Assembly: GCA_023897205.1 (NCBI GenBank)
Contig: JAHWDD010000011.1
Span: forward strand, 186,001-250,000
Direction: 5' to 3'
Length of the DNA stretch: 64,000 nucleotides
DNA from: Exophiala sp. HKRS030
Lineage: Eukaryota > Ascomycota > Eurotiomycetes > Chaetothyriales > Herpotrichiellaceae
Shown here: piece by piece, positions 1-12,876 of the stretch
Numbering within the stretch: the first letter of the stretch is position 1
Layout: each line of letters opens with the position of its first letter
The notes under the pieces: generated by a model
Database searches by the model: none
Told to the model about the DNA's origin: nothing
The model's input: the letters and a program-made list of their open reading frames with translations, nothing else
Translations under genes and position numbers: made by a program

Positions 1-174
1 AGCAGCAGCCATCGCTCTCAGTCCGGTCTTTTCTTGGACAGGCACAGAAGCGGCCTCACTTTCCTTCTCTTCCCACTCGACGGTTGGGAGTTCACAAGTC
101 AAAGATGCTGAGAGGTCAGCACCTTTGATTTCTTCCTGTGGTACTTGTAGCGCCATCTTTGCTTCTGAAACCAT
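1..174 (-). CDS. N-terminal part of an unidentified protein, cut by the window edge
   Basis: An open frame on the minus strand starts at ATG 174 (a second in-frame ATG lies at 156, in good AAGATGG context) and runs to base 1 without a stop, giving 58 residues. The segment is acidic and hydrophilic, rich in Glu, Ser and Ala, with no membrane segment or motif I recognise. It would be the start of a gene lying mostly to the left of the window. A chance open frame of this length is possible, so I treat it as probable rather than certain. No function can be assigned. Confidence 0.4.
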   Translation of the reverse strand, partial: MVSEAKMALQVPQEEIKGADLSASLTCELPTVEWEEKESEAASVPVQEKTGLRAMAAA

Positions 175-3100
175 CACCGCCGTCGGTGGGGGAAGGGCCG
201 ATTCGAAGTAGGTTCGACATTGCCATTCTCCAAGAAAAGAATCGATACGCAGCCGGCATGTATTATAGCCCAACCGATTCGTATGTATGGGCTCACGACT
301 TACGGTGCGTTGCAGGGATGAGTGGTCGACTTCATGGGAATCTGGGGCAACCTCCTCTTCGGCGAGGAGACTGGCCCGTGAGGAACGCTGTCGGGGCCTC
401 AATCGTGGACGGATGTGATTCTGGGGATGTTGTATACCAGCACTGATTGCTATGGCGGTCTGGACGCAGCGCAGGTATGGGGAAGAGTGTATGATGATCT
501 TCCGCCTCTTATGAGGACGGTCGTGTGTCGCATCGTCCTTGTGTTCCGCATGTTGCGTATGTGAAGCATCCAGATGATGGAGCTCATTATTAATTCTTAC
601 ACCGAGTGTCTGTGATTGTATCCAACCACCGTAGGAGAGAGGAGTGTCGTAGGGTTTTTCGGCCGTTGATGTCCAATTCCGGTCGGCTTGATCGAGACGG
701 GCGCCATGTCTATATGAAAGTGTCAGTTGTGTCGTTGTGTTCACAAGAGGAGAGGGATCGTACCTGGTAATGATGATTACCGCCGGCTGTTTACCCATAT
801 TGGAGGAATTTGGCACTTCGTTCGATCGATTAAAACGAGGATGTGGAGGCAAGACTTGGGCGCAGGCGCACGGGGAAGACAAGACTAGTGAGCCGCTGAT
901 GAGGCACGACAGACAATTGAAGCATCAACAAGACACCCACATGGTGCGCAATGAATCGAGCGGTCAACTTTGCCTAGCGGTATCTTTGACCCAACGTGGC
1001 TATGAAAGATTCAAGTCATGGTGAAGCCCCGCGAAAATTATGATGAAGTCAATACCGCCATGCAACGCAAACACAGCGAAACCCCATAAAATGATGGAGG
1101 ATGAGGATGAGGAGCGGTCCGCGTTCCATTTTTGGTCGAGGGAGGAATTAATTCAGCCTGTGCAGGACAAAGACTCGGACGATTTGGGATACTCCTTGCT
1201 CGTCAGACGGAGAACTGCATTCAGCACAGAACAATCCAATTGTCTCTCTACGTGTTCCCAAGCAGTGCGAAGGATTGCAGCAACCACCTCGACATTATCA
1301 TGATGTTCAATACATCGACTTCTATGCCCAATACGATGGCGATCAATGTCCTCTTACTACGATTACCGACCAGCGCCCATCATGAACACTGACCAGATCT
1401 CGTCCTTGTCACCTCTCCACCGCACCTGGTATGGTTGTTGAATTTCTACTAACCCTCCATTCCGGCGTCTAAACCCTTCTGGAGAAGCACACGACTTCGA
1501 TCGTTCAGGCCGCTGTCACTGCCGTTGCAGCCAAACACAGTGAGACAAGAAAGACATTTAAACCAATAGCGTATCCCTTGCCGCGCTCACCGCCTCTTGA
1601 GCAAGTCCATCTACGGTTTACTTCCTGCGGACTACGGACTAAGATGCTAAAAATGAGAAAGTATCTTCGGCAGTTTACTCTTCAGTCGTTTCGTCCTTCA
1701 TGGTCCAGGCGAGAAGAGACAGCTCAGCAGGCTCAATGACGCTGAGCACGCCGAGATATGCTTGAAACAAGGCAAGCGATCGAATTGATGCCTGGAAAGT
1801 TAGCGTCACCTATTTATATATACCGTACTCCGTACTCCTTGCAGTGCAATATCATGCACCCCGTGGCCAAGATCTTCGTCGCCAGTCACCGTGGGTGGAC
1901 ATTGTCGAAATGAATTTCATGATAGCTTCGATGTGCGGAAAGAGCTCTGGAACTGTTCATATCTTGCAGTTCGCAAGACCCAATTGTCCATGGGCACCGT
2001 ACAGTATTTTCCACTGTTGCTTGTCTACAGCTGCGAGAGCAACTTTACGCGCATACATTCTAGCCTTAAGCAAGTAACAGAGGGCGAAGCAGGTTTCAGA
2101 TCCATTCAACAATGATACAGTACACATCTCGATCGGTGCATTTTCCAAATCCAACCTACTGTAAGCCGGTAATCTCGTTTCAAAATTTGATCCAGAGCGA
2201 AGGTTTGCTGGCACCATGGGACGGAGTAACGGTCAGCTCGTGCCGTCCCTATGATGGTTTTCTTACGGGAGCCAGGATAATGGAGATCTTCTGTCCAAGA
2301 CCATGATTGCCATTTCATCTCGCTTGTCAAAGGGATCAGTTAAGCGTGGTTGTCAAGTCGAGAAGTGCATGCATTCTGTTGTACGGAGTACGAGGCGTCA
2401 TGTCTACTGAACCAACGCCATGACTGGCCCAGTGGAGAATACAACCGATAAGACGCGGACAAAAGATGAACGTTGTTCAAAAAGCAAGGAAAGAGGAGAA
2501 TGGAAATTGGATGGTGAGGAGGTAGCGTGCCTCTCAAGTTCCAAGCTACGCCATGTCCATGCACCTTTGGGCCGTTTCAAGGGCCCATACCATCATGGGT
2601 CGTGGTGGCTGAAAGATCTCTACAACAGTACCCGGGCACCCGCTCAAAGAAGCTGGCTAAGCTAGGCGACGAGGGATGATCCGCTGCGACCGCTTTGGCC
2701 CTCGTACGAGGATGAGCAAACCCCCGTCGTCCTTCCGTCGCCCTTCTTCTCATGATCATTCTCGACCCTTCGCGCTGTCAACTTTCAGGCTACCAACGAG
2801 CCACACACCGGAAAGGGAGTTTGACAAAAATCTCGTTCCCTGAAGCCCAATCATGTCCTCCAGGTCGCGTTCTGGTAAGCTTCTTCGCGTGCAGGATGAC
2901 AGGCGAGCTTGGGAGTGCGAACTGTCTTTCTGTTCGCTATCGTTTCAGAACCCTTGTTACCTCTCCACTAATCCTGTCAACGCTTCAATGGTCCATGCAC
3001 GCCAGTTCCTGACGATCTGTGGCCTTGCTGAGCGGTGGCTGTCGAGGTCCGCCAATCCAATCCCCACAGATGCATGCACCCCTTGCGCTGTGCTTTGTCC

Positions 3101-4298
3101 CCTTGCCTTCTTTGTCTCGTTTCAGAGTCGCCCGAGCCTCCCGATGCCCAACTCCGCCTCGCCTTTTCTTTCTTGCATTTTCCTCGTGTCCAGTTTGAAG
3201 ACTTGTTTCTCGCTCATCGTTGATGTCGTTATCCGCGTCATCGCGATCTCTGGACTACTGACGAACTGTGTCTCGTCATTTTCTGTCCGTCCTCTGATGA
3301 TGTCTACAGACTACAGCATGGTCTCTGACCGCAGAGGCGTGGAGTCTTTTCCCACGTCGTGACCATGGTTAAAACCAGATCTGCCAAACCATGCAGCCCT
3401 CAAGAGGTTGCATATGACATTGCTCCATATACCATTACTATATCCGGATGCTTATCCAGGTCGTTCTCCATTGCCCCTGTCATGTCAATTCAAGCCATCC
3501 AACACGTTAGGCTTAGGCCTAGGAACATCCAGACCTTCATTGACATTCTCTGGTGTCCGAGTCCACAGACCGCCTTGTGACTGGCCCCGGGCTCCAGATA
3601 CGTTGGAAACCCTGGACGCACAAGTTCCCAATCCGTATCCACCTGCTAGCAAGCATCAGTGAACTTTGCCTGCATCCTCCACCGCTTCGAGCTGTTGTCC
3701 AGCATAGTCCCTGTCTGAAGCACACGCTTCCACTTTCTTTTCAATTGTCGATGACCATCTACCGGTGACCTGCATCTCGTGTTTTTTCTTCTCGTGTGTC
3801 CATCTGACCAGCAGCAAGTCTCGCTTTCCTATTTGTCTCTTTTTTTCGTCCCCTCCTTTCGGCCGCATGTTTGTCTTATACGTCTCATACATTCGTTTCC
3901 TCCTTCAGTCGGCTTCCAAATACCTCTGAACAGATACCGGCATCTTCCCAGTCATGCTGGTCTGATTGAGAGGTTGCCAGCTACCGTACAAAAAGACTGA
4001 CTTCGCCCTCTGTGTCTCGGAATAGACACCGCTCCAAGTCAGTAGCCTTCAAAGGTGCTGTCAACCGGACGTCAACTTTTCTCACCCACACCACCACACG
4101 GTGAAACTGTCCTCCTGGGTCGCTGTCTCTTCGGCGCACGGCCGCCACATGCCACACCATCGGAATATATCTCTTCAGCATTGACCACCTGGCTGATCTT
4201 CCCGTCTCAACTTCTTTCCGACTTTCGATACCGGGCAAGACTTTATTAGTCCCGAGCAACTCGATGCTGCTCGGATTCCTTTCACGGCATCCCTCTTC
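175..4298. other. Gene-poor stretch; right half probably promoter and leader of the 4299 gene
   Basis: About 4.1 kb without a convincing gene. Short open frames occur on both strands, but none joins into a protein with recognisable domains. From about 2.7 to 4.25 kb the plus strand is conspicuously rich in C and T, as in long promoters and leaders of fungal genes, and it leads into the gene at 4299. Two copies of the 9-mer TACGGAGTA or its complement lie at 1826-1834 and 2382-2390. Confidence 0.5.
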
Positions 4299-5756
4299 AT
4301 GACGTCTCTCCTAGACAATACTGGTTTACCACTTTGGGTATATATCGTCCTCATTGTTGTCGGCTCGACCCTCCTGGTGTTGGTCTGCGCACTCTCTTTA
4401 CGATGGTGTCTAAGGCGAGGGCTGTCCCGAAGGGGGGACCTCGATAATCTCACAGGTGCCACTCGCCGAGTTACTTTACGCAGAGGACGAGTGGTACCTA
4501 CCTCGCAACATCTCTCCCTGACAGGCTCCAAATTTGGCATGCGACAATTTGGACTACTTGGCGATAATGAGTCGACTATGACCGGGAGGAGAAGTCCGTT
4601 TGAATGGTGGAATACGGTCATGGCAGAGAGATCGCATTCCCGGCTGGACCAGATGTCACAGGTAGAAACGAGCTCTGTGCTATCGTCAAGACCTGTGTCA
4701 AGATCTACAAGACGCGACATGCGGCCCGTTACACCAATCCAAACTCCAGAGAAGAGCAAAGAAGCGACAACGCGAAGCTGGGAGATCACTCCGCCTTCGG
4801 CATCACCAAGTCCGTCCCCCTCGAGTCGAAGGACGACAGTCAACTTCTCGAGGTCTTTTTCTACGCACAATATGCCTGTTTCGCCATTGACACAGCGATC
4901 ACAGCATACCCTTTCACGGATCTCTGAGAGATCTCCGCATCAATCCATGATCAGCACGAACTCACCAGATCTGTTCACTCATTCTCCCTATCAAGCCGCG
5001 ATAAATCCCGTCGACAGTACACCTATTCCAAGTCTTGCTCAGTCTGGCGCTGAAGCACCTCGAAGACCGTCATATCTTCCGTTGGCAACTCCAAAACCTA
5101 TCTTTTCAACCTCTCAGACGCCGTCCACTTTCCGTTCCAGCCCGTTGTCAACACCACCGCTGGCGCAGGACGCCGACTCATTCAGTGCCTCGGTGGGTTA
5201 CTCTCAACCAACATACCAATCCGCGTACTCGATAGCACCTCGACCACGCACTGCAGACGCAACAATCTCCAGAAAGAACGGGATAGAGAATCTTCGACAG
5301 TCAAACATCCCTGTTCCGGATATCCCAGCACCAAAGTCTGTGGTCTACCCGACGCCCACGTCTATGACCCGGTCCATGTATCAACATTCCAGCAAGTCTC
5401 AACCTGATCTCACCAAGCGTACGTCGATGACACGTGGGTCAAAGCGGAGTAGTGGCGCGACGATGTTACCCCCAACACCGAAGTCCGGATCGACGCACGG
5501 TCCCAGCGGGATTCTATACGAACCTCAGGTGCCAGACTACTGGTCGTCGTCAAGGCTCGATGTCCAGGATCTATCCTCGACATTGAGATACGACCGCGGA
5601 GATCGCATTTCGGGACAGTACGACGACCCGGTGGTTGATGGCCGCGAGAGGGAGAACGTGCTGGGCATTGTCACCGTCCCGGGAAAACATGACACTCGAG
5701 TATTGAGGAAAAAGTCTCTGAAGCGGATGACTAGAACTTCCTCAGTGGCTGTGTGA
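4299..5756 (+). CDS. Ser/Thr/Pro-rich single-pass membrane protein, unknown function
   Basis: Intronless, 485 residues. A short N-terminus is followed by one strong hydrophobic helix at about residues 12-34 (WVYIVLIVVGSTLLVLVCAL), then a basic stretch (RWCLRRGLSRR). By the positive-inside rule the long C-terminal part should face the cytosol. The rest is low complexity, rich in Ser, Pro, Thr and Arg, with many SP/TP and RxxS sites that could be phosphorylated, and no enzymatic domain. It resembles the Mid2-like or uncharacterised membrane-anchored proteins common in filamentous fungi, but it lacks a Ser/Thr-rich ectodomain, so a wall-sensor role is not supported. The start is the first ATG after a pyrimidine-rich leader (TTCATGACG). 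The translation is continuous and the codon pattern looks coding. Function unknown. Confidence 0.75.
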   Translation: MTSLLDNTGLPLWVYIVLIVVGSTLLVLVCALSLRWCLRRGLSRRGDLDNLTGATRRVTLRRGRVVPTSQHLSLTGSKFGMRQFGLLGDNESTMTGRRSPFEWWNTVMAERSHSRLDQMSQVETSSVLSSRPVSRSTRRDMRPVTPIQTPEKSKEATTRSWEITPPSASPSPSPSSRRTTVNFSRSFSTHNMPVSPLTQRSQHTLSRISERSPHQSMISTNSPDLFTHSPYQAAINPVDSTPIPSLAQSGAEAPRRPSYLPLATPKPIFSTSQTPSTFRSSPLSTPPLAQDADSFSASVGYSQPTYQSAYSIAPRPRTADATISRKNGIENLRQSNIPVPDIPAPKSVVYPTPTSMTRSMYQHSSKSQPDLTKRTSMTRGSKRSSGATMLPPTPKSGSTHGPSGILYEPQVPDYWSSSRLDVQDLSSTLRYDRGDRISGQYDDPVVDGRERENVLGIVTVPGKHDTRVLRKKSLKRMTRTSSVAV

Positions 5757-6824
5757 TTTTTCTTTGTTCTCCTCAATACCATTCCATGATTCATCGCAAA
5801 AACCAACACCTATTTTCTTTGGAGCGACAAAGAGAGTCAAAAGAGTGCAGCGCATTCTCTCTCCATCCCAACGACTTATAACGACACACACAAAAGACTG
5901 AACATTTTTGGGAAGAAAGAAAGCGATTGCTGCAATAACAAAATCAATCTGCAATTGATTATATACCCCATATCCGTACATGTACACGGCCGGCATCCTC
6001 CTCGTTTTTGTGTGGGACTTGCGACTGGCCTTTTTCATTTTTCTGTCTGCCTTACTTCTTTTATCGAGTTTTTTGTTGTTGTTAGTTTCCATATTGTCTG
6101 GTATTCTTGGGGTTGCGAATGCCGTTTTTCTCTCTCTCGATAATGAAAGAGAGAGCGCTTTTGGACCAGGATGTGGCTGTCTGAGGAGGAGGGTTCGAAG
6201 TTTATTTTTTTTCTCTATCTTAAATGCTCGGCGATATCTCAAGGCAGTTATCATCTGAACGAGCGAGTGTGGAAATGAAACGCGGGCTTCCAGACCCGAG
6301 AGAATGCTATACATCACGGGCTTTTATACCTAGGGTAGTTCTTCATGTAAATGAGTTAGGTTGCCCCTACTGTACCGTTGGTGGTCACGGGCATACTCGT
6401 GAATTCATGAAGGTATCATCTATACCTGTCAAGGCGAATCCATATACTCATCGAGATTCTTCAAGTCTTTTTGTTTTAGAAGCCTAATGCGTGAACGAAC
6501 GACGTACGAGGTATATTATCTTTGATATTGGTACCTTTTTTTGGCAATGGTCAAGATTCTGATCTGGTATAAATTACCTACTCACTCAAAAATGTTACCT
6601 AGATAACAAGAACAACGCCATCGCTATGCTGCCACGGCCATCCATCATCTCCTCGAAGGGTCCCCTTTTCCCTTATAACTCGTGTGCTGCTGCTACATCT
6701 ATAACATATAACATATAAACCCCCCCTTTTTTTAGGCGGTGTCGTGGGGTTGCCCTCATACGCAAATGTGTCGCTGCTTTTCTTTCAACTCGTCGTCGGC
6801 AATTCTCTGTGCCTCCTTTCTGGT
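5757..6824. other. Intergenic region between two convergent genes
   Basis: About 1.07 kb between the stops of the membrane-protein gene and the thiolase gene. It is AT-rich with poly-T runs, for example around 6200-6215 and 6535-6542, as expected for 3' untranslated regions. A 191-codon open frame on the minus strand (5742-6317) is Lys/Arg-rich, resembles no family I know, and overlaps these ends; I do not annotate it. Confidence 0.5.
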
Positions 6825-8214
<1,390 letters not shown>

Positions 8215-8989
8215 GTTGTCGTCGACTGGGGAGGGAGAAGAGGAGGAGGCGGAGGAGGAGGTGGAAATGTTGGTGGGATTTGAGGAAGCCAGCTTGACGA
8301 CAAGAGGAAGAAGAGGAGGAGGTAGTCGGGGTTATTATAATGTCCTGGGTATACTTTGTATTGATTGGTCCGAGGCGGCGCGTGGGCACATGCGAATGAA
8401 CTGGTCAAGGGGATTGTTCGGTTACAAGCGGGGAACGACGCGGAATTTGAAAGGACGGAGAATGATTGATTTGCTCTACTCTTGCGTGAGGCGTGGGATG
8501 TTCTTCCTAGAGATACCTTCGGATGCGAAAAGAACAATCGTCCTCTATTATATAAACGCCTTCAGGCACTCCCCCTACATTGTCCGTCCGAGTGGCCGAG
8601 TGGGAGCCGTAAGGGAGAACTCCAGACTCTCAAAATGTAGCACGGAATCGGAGGAAAATCGACCTTCATCCTCGGCTCCAGCTTTGAAGGTCGGAGAAGA
8701 TACGGCCTGATGCGGACTAACCACATACAGTTAGGAAACTCTCGTCTCCTACTCCGTACCCGGCTAACCATTCACGGTCAGTCAGCATTAAAAGCAGCGA
8801 CTTCTCTTCCGGCGCAGCCTGCGGCGAACTGGAATTGTGAAATCATTTCACTCTGTACATGTCCATCGCGTGAGGTTCAAACAATCCCCAGTTCCTTGGT
8901 CCAACACCAACTTGCCTCCTCAGTCTACGTCGAACAATCATCCTTCTACAGAAACACACATACAACAAAACCTCCCCATACCCAGCAGA
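8215..8989. promoter_or_regulatory. Divergent promoter region of thiolase and RAD6
   Basis: A 775-bp spacer between the two start codons. The thiolase side has a purine-rich tract at 8225-8262 (pyrimidine-rich on the coding strand), as in a typical fungal leader. The rad6 side is CA-rich just before its ATG. One TACTCCGTA copy lies at 8750-8758. A CCG-N4-CGG match overlaps it at 8754-8763. Confidence 0.5.
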
Positions 8990-9726
8990 ATGTCAACCTC
9001 AGCACGTCGTCGTTTGATGAGAGACTTCAAGGTGAGTCAAGTCTCTCATTCTTTCTCTTCCCCGATAACAGCCCGCCTGCCCGCCCGCAACCCACCCACT
9101 CCCACTCCCGGATCCGACACCCAAATCTCTACCTCCCGGAACCGAATCTCATCACATTGACATGGTTCAACTGACCTTTTCTTTCTATAGCGCATGCAAA
9201 CAGATCCTCCAGCCGGAGTCTCGGCGTCTCCCATAGCGGACAATGTGATGACATGGTAAGTGTCCCCCCCCCCCGGGGGTCCCAATCAATCGCATTTGGC
9301 CCTTCCGCCTTCGACAAACCACGAAGGAGACAAAGGATTACGAGGGTTATTAACAACAAATGCTCTCCCTTCTACAGGAACGCAGTCATAATCGGACCGG
9401 CCGACACGCCCTTTGAAGATGGCACATTCCGCCTGGTCATGCAGTTTGAAGAGGCGTACCCGAACAAACCACCGGGGGTGAAATTCGTGTCTCAAATGTT
9501 CCATCCCAACGTCTACGGTACGGGCGAGTTGTGTCTCGATATCCTCCAGAACCGATGGTCACCCACGTACGATGTCGCGGCCATCTTGACGAGTATCCAG
9601 TCTCTTCTGAACGACCCGAACACGTCCTCCCCCGCGAACGTCGAGGCGAGTAATATGTACAAGGACAATCGGAGGGAATACATCAAGAGAGTGCGTGAGA
9701 CGGTGGAGAAGAGTTGGGAGGATTGA
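8990..9726 (+). CDS. RAD6: E2 ubiquitin-conjugating enzyme Rad6/Ubc2
   Basis: Takes ubiquitin from E1 as a thioester and passes it, with RING E3s such as Rad18 and Bre1, to PCNA (post-replication repair) and histone H2B. Three exons: 8990-9031, 9191-9255 and 9378-9726, giving 151 residues, the length of S. pombe Rhp6. The UBC fold is complete: N-terminal [12 protein letters not shown], the HPN motif at 78-80, and the active-site Cys at 88 in GELCLDIL. It ends at SWED, lacking the long acidic tail of S. cerevisiae Rad6, as is normal in other fungi and animals. The second intron (9256-9377) contains a run of 11 C followed by 5 G. The start context is GCAGAATGTC. Confidence 0.97.
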
Positions 9727-10879
9727 GAAGACACAATAACACACTCGCTGCTGCTGCTGCTGGTGGAGAGCAGAGTGACTGTTATTCTTGTTTCAGCTTA
9801 TGATCACCTGACATGATCTCTATCGATGATGAACGAGCATTTTTCAAATTATAAAGCGGTTGCATGGTATTGCGCGGGGAATGGGCAAGGCGTTGGGTTA
9901 GAAATGCGTGCTTGCCTTTTGTCTTTTCAGAGGGGTGTTTCCTTTTCTTTCCTCAAAGGTCATCCTGGCAGGGTCGAGTCTTCAGGGTTGATGGTCGAAC
10001 GTCAGGGTTGCTGGAATCTGCGTGCGAGTATACTCTAATGGAACGTTCACAACTCACATTCAAATTCCGATTTCCTTTGAAAAGCAAGTGACAGTTTCTC
10101 AGGCCAAGTTGATGTATTGGTCTGTCTGTGGAATCTGAAGCTGGTCTGGCTGGGAAGGAGCCCAAACCTGGCCTGTCAGGTTTGTTCGGTCTGATGATTC
10201 TTTGCCTCATACGATTCACCACCGCGAGTGCTAGAGAGGTGCAAAGACATGGAGCACTGTGCCTATCAGCACCTGGGAACGCTTACTGAAGCCGAAGCAG
10301 ACGACACGTGACACAGGAGGAGCAAATCAATCCTAACCACGTGACGGAACAAAACGCCCTCCCAACATCATTTATGTCAATTCCGGAGTTTGAAAGGGGG
10401 CTGGTGGTCCTCGTATTCCCAACTCACCGAACTGAAACATGCAGCCTCAGGACAACGCCACCTGGTATCCTACACCTGTAAAAAGTCTCCACGATGGCCG
10501 TGTTTGAAATGTGGGGGACCCGAGTCCAATTCGTTTCGCCGTGGCTGAAAGTCGCGCACAGTGGTACAGCTTCCAACATGGATTATGGACATGTTAAGAA
10601 CAAGTTGTTGTACCGAGTCTGTTGTCCATGCAAAGTACTGAATATGGAAGTAGACGAGCGCTTAGATATTTAGCCCGTCGCTCAGCCGCTTTGTGTGTCT
10701 TCAACATGCTTGCCATTTCCTTCACCGCCCTCCTCCTTCCTTACTATCTCAGTGTTCCGGTAACGGTCTTTGGCCGAAGAGTCAATATTACCGCACCCAG
10801 TTGACACGACATTTTCTGCACTTGCTCAGTCTTTGCCTCTTCTTTCGGGGTTTCGAGCATTATACCAAGAATCAGCACA
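9727..10879. other. Intergenic region; promoter of the methyltransferase-like gene
   Basis: About 1.15 kb with no supported gene. The left part is the rad6 3' region. The right part, up to the ATG at 10880, should be the promoter of the first gene of the catabolic cluster and carries a CCG-N4-CGG element (separate entry). Confidence 0.5.
10757..10766. promoter_or_regulatory. CCG-N4-CGG palindrome, candidate Zn2Cys6 site
   Basis: The sequence reads CCGGTAACGG, 114 bp before the ATG of the methyltransferase-like gene. It is the inverted CGG-triplet arrangement used by Leu3-type binuclear zinc regulators. It is one of six such sites in the promoters of this cluster. Binding is inferred from the motif only. 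Confidence 0.5.
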
Positions 10880-12300
10880 ATGGCCCATGATATCGAGGTC
10901 GAGATTGAGAGGTTCATCGATGCAGCGCGCCATTACCAACAGTGTCTCGATTTAGCGACTCAGAACCAGCAGGATAACAACACGGAAGAAGTGTTGGTGT
11001 CCAACCTCCAAGGAAGTCGTCGGATTCTGCTTGAAAACATTGCCAGGTGGAAGAACCTCGTCTCTACCCCGACCGAACATTGGGAACAGACCACGATCAA
11101 CGTAAGCGATACATCGCATAACTGGAATAGTGCCCGCGGTGCTATTTATAAGACGCGGTAAATACTGACACCGTGTTCCCAAAAGTTCTGTGCAGAATCC
11201 TCCCTTAGGTGGCTGCTGGAATTCAATATTCCTGCTCTGGTCCCAGAGGATGATCAGACAACTATCACGTACACGGACCTGGCGGCTGTCGCTGGAGTGC
11301 CGGAGCAGGAACTCTGTCGGATCTTGCGATTTGCCATGACTCAAGGCCTCTTCGACGAGCCGACCCCTAATCGTGTCGCACATACGCCGTATTCCCTTGC
11401 TTTCTCGCGAAACGAGGATTACCGCCAGGTCGTCCTGCTCCAGACGGGCTTCTTTGCACCGATGATGAAGTCTTTGTATGAGGCTGTCAAGTCGTCAGAA
11501 GCTGCCAAGGGACGGTCCGCTTTCAACCTTGCAATGGAGACCGACGACCCTTTCTACGCCTACGTCTCGAAGCACCCGGAGCTGACGAAACGATTTGGCG
11601 CCAGCATGAGATTTGTGTCGAGCGCCGAGGACACGAGTCCACAATTCCTCTCCGATGGCTTCGACTGGGCCAGGCTGGGAAAGGCACATGTTGTTGACGT
11701 GAGTATCTTAGAATTTGAGCCTATCAGTGCATGTGTGATGGTATGTACGAACCGTGTGCTAACGACAGAATGGGCTGTGAATAGGTCGGTGGCTCGATGG
11801 GTCATGTCAGCGCGTCCCTTGCAAAGACATTTCCACTGTTGCACTTTACGGTACAAGATCTGCCTGCCATGGTCGCCAGAGCCAAAGCGTCGCCATCGGC
11901 GTCGCTGTCACAGCTAGAGTTTGTCGAGCATGACTTTTTCCAGCCACAACCCGAGGCGTCTCGACAAGCCGACGTCTTCTTGCTCAGGTTGGTCTTGAAC
12001 AACTGGCCGACCTCAAAGTGTCGGGAGATACTGTCGCAAATCGCGGCCGCCATGAAACCAAGTGCCAAGGTGGTCATCAACAATTTCCTCCTGCACGATC
12101 GAGGTACTCTGGGGAAACGTACCGAAGCACTAGAGCGTGCGAGAGACTTGTTCCAGATGGCCGCGATGAATGGAATGGAGAGAGACGTCCAAGAATGGCA
12201 CGAGTTGATCGACGGCGTTGACGGACTGGATATTGAGAAGGTGGTGCCGCAGGTTGGTGGTAAGCAAGTGTTGGTTGTCGCACGCAAGAGTGCCCAGTAG
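10880..12300 (+). CDS. O-methyltransferase-family protein (plant/fungal class II type)
   Basis: Three exons: 10880-11101, 11186-11698 and 11785-12300; 416 residues. The order is usual for SAM-dependent O-methyltransferases of the COMT-like fungal group: a helical dimerisation and winged-helix region (residues ~75-160, TYTDLAAVAGVPEQELCRIL), then a Rossmann fold with the SAM loop VVDVGGSMGH at ~242-251. The family normally has a catalytic His in an LHDW or LHNW motif. Here the aligned motif is VLNNW, with Asn at residue 317. The protein may therefore be catalytically altered, act by proximity, or have another role. Fungal relatives act on phenolic secondary metabolites. It is the leftmost gene of the cluster and shares the CCG-N4-CGG promoter element. 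The substrate is unknown. Confidence 0.85.
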
Positions 12301-12876
12301 GTCGGTACTGTTAGACTGAGAATGAGCCAACAATGCCATCGACAATGTTTAGCATATGATTTTCGGGAGCTAAATAGTTGTAATTGTATTCGAGGGATGT
12401 CACTTCCGGGCCTACCTAATATGAGTAACTCTGTGTGGTACCTGTACTACTGTATCAGATCATTAGACCGGTCTCGTCCCGAAATCGCTCATGGGTCCGC
12501 ACTCAAGCCACAGGCGGAGGATTGATGGATTGATTAACTGACCTGATAAACATCAACGGCGAGCTACGACATCTTCAACCTCCTTTTCTCGAGCTTCTCA
12601 CACACTGTTCAGGAGCTGGCTTTCCTTCAGATTTCGGGCCGTTCCACCCGATACCGGACCGGTTTAGGAACATCAACCCTACGGAGGTTGTCCATCTTAC
12701 CTCCTTCCTTTATCTCCGGGATCTTGCATAGCATCCTCGTGGAACCCAGAGAAGGTCCTTTTCTTTTGAACTATAAGAAAGCTTTTTTGCTCCTAGTGGT
12801 GCTGATAAAAGGCTTGGTTTTTTTTTCCACTTTTTGTTTGATTCTCGACAAGAGCCTGAATACTCGAGAATCAAGA
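12301..12876. promoter_or_regulatory. Promoter region of the dienelactone hydrolase gene
   Basis: A 576-bp spacer between tandem genes. It holds the 3' end of the methyltransferase-like gene and the hydrolase promoter, including a CCG-N4-CGG element at 12648-12657 and a T-rich leader (12825-12840). No gene is seen in it. Confidence 0.5.
12648..12657. promoter_or_regulatory. CCG-N4-CGG palindrome, candidate Zn2Cys6 site
   Basis: The sequence reads CCGATACCGG, about 220 bp before the hydrolase ATG. It is followed at once by a further CGG-like triplet (ACCGGACCGG). Confidence 0.5.

Noticed and set aside
2853..3362. 169-codon ATG-started open frame
   Set aside because: Low-complexity composition that follows the C/T bias of the region, no domain, no partner exon; more likely a chance frame or an upstream ORF.
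5742..6317. 191-codon minus-strand open frame
   Set aside because: Lies in the 3' regions of two convergent genes, is Lys/Arg-rich and overlaps the end of the 4299 gene; no family resemblance.
8585..8680. tRNA-like A box (GTGGCCGAGTGG) resembling a Leu/Ser tRNA start
   Set aside because: No matching B box (GGTTCRANYCC) and no acceptor or anticodon stem pairing could be found downstream; at best a fossil.
8754..8763. CCG-N4-CGG match in the thiolase/RAD6 spacer
   Set aside because: Overlaps a dispersed TACTCCGTA copy and lies outside the cluster; taken as background.
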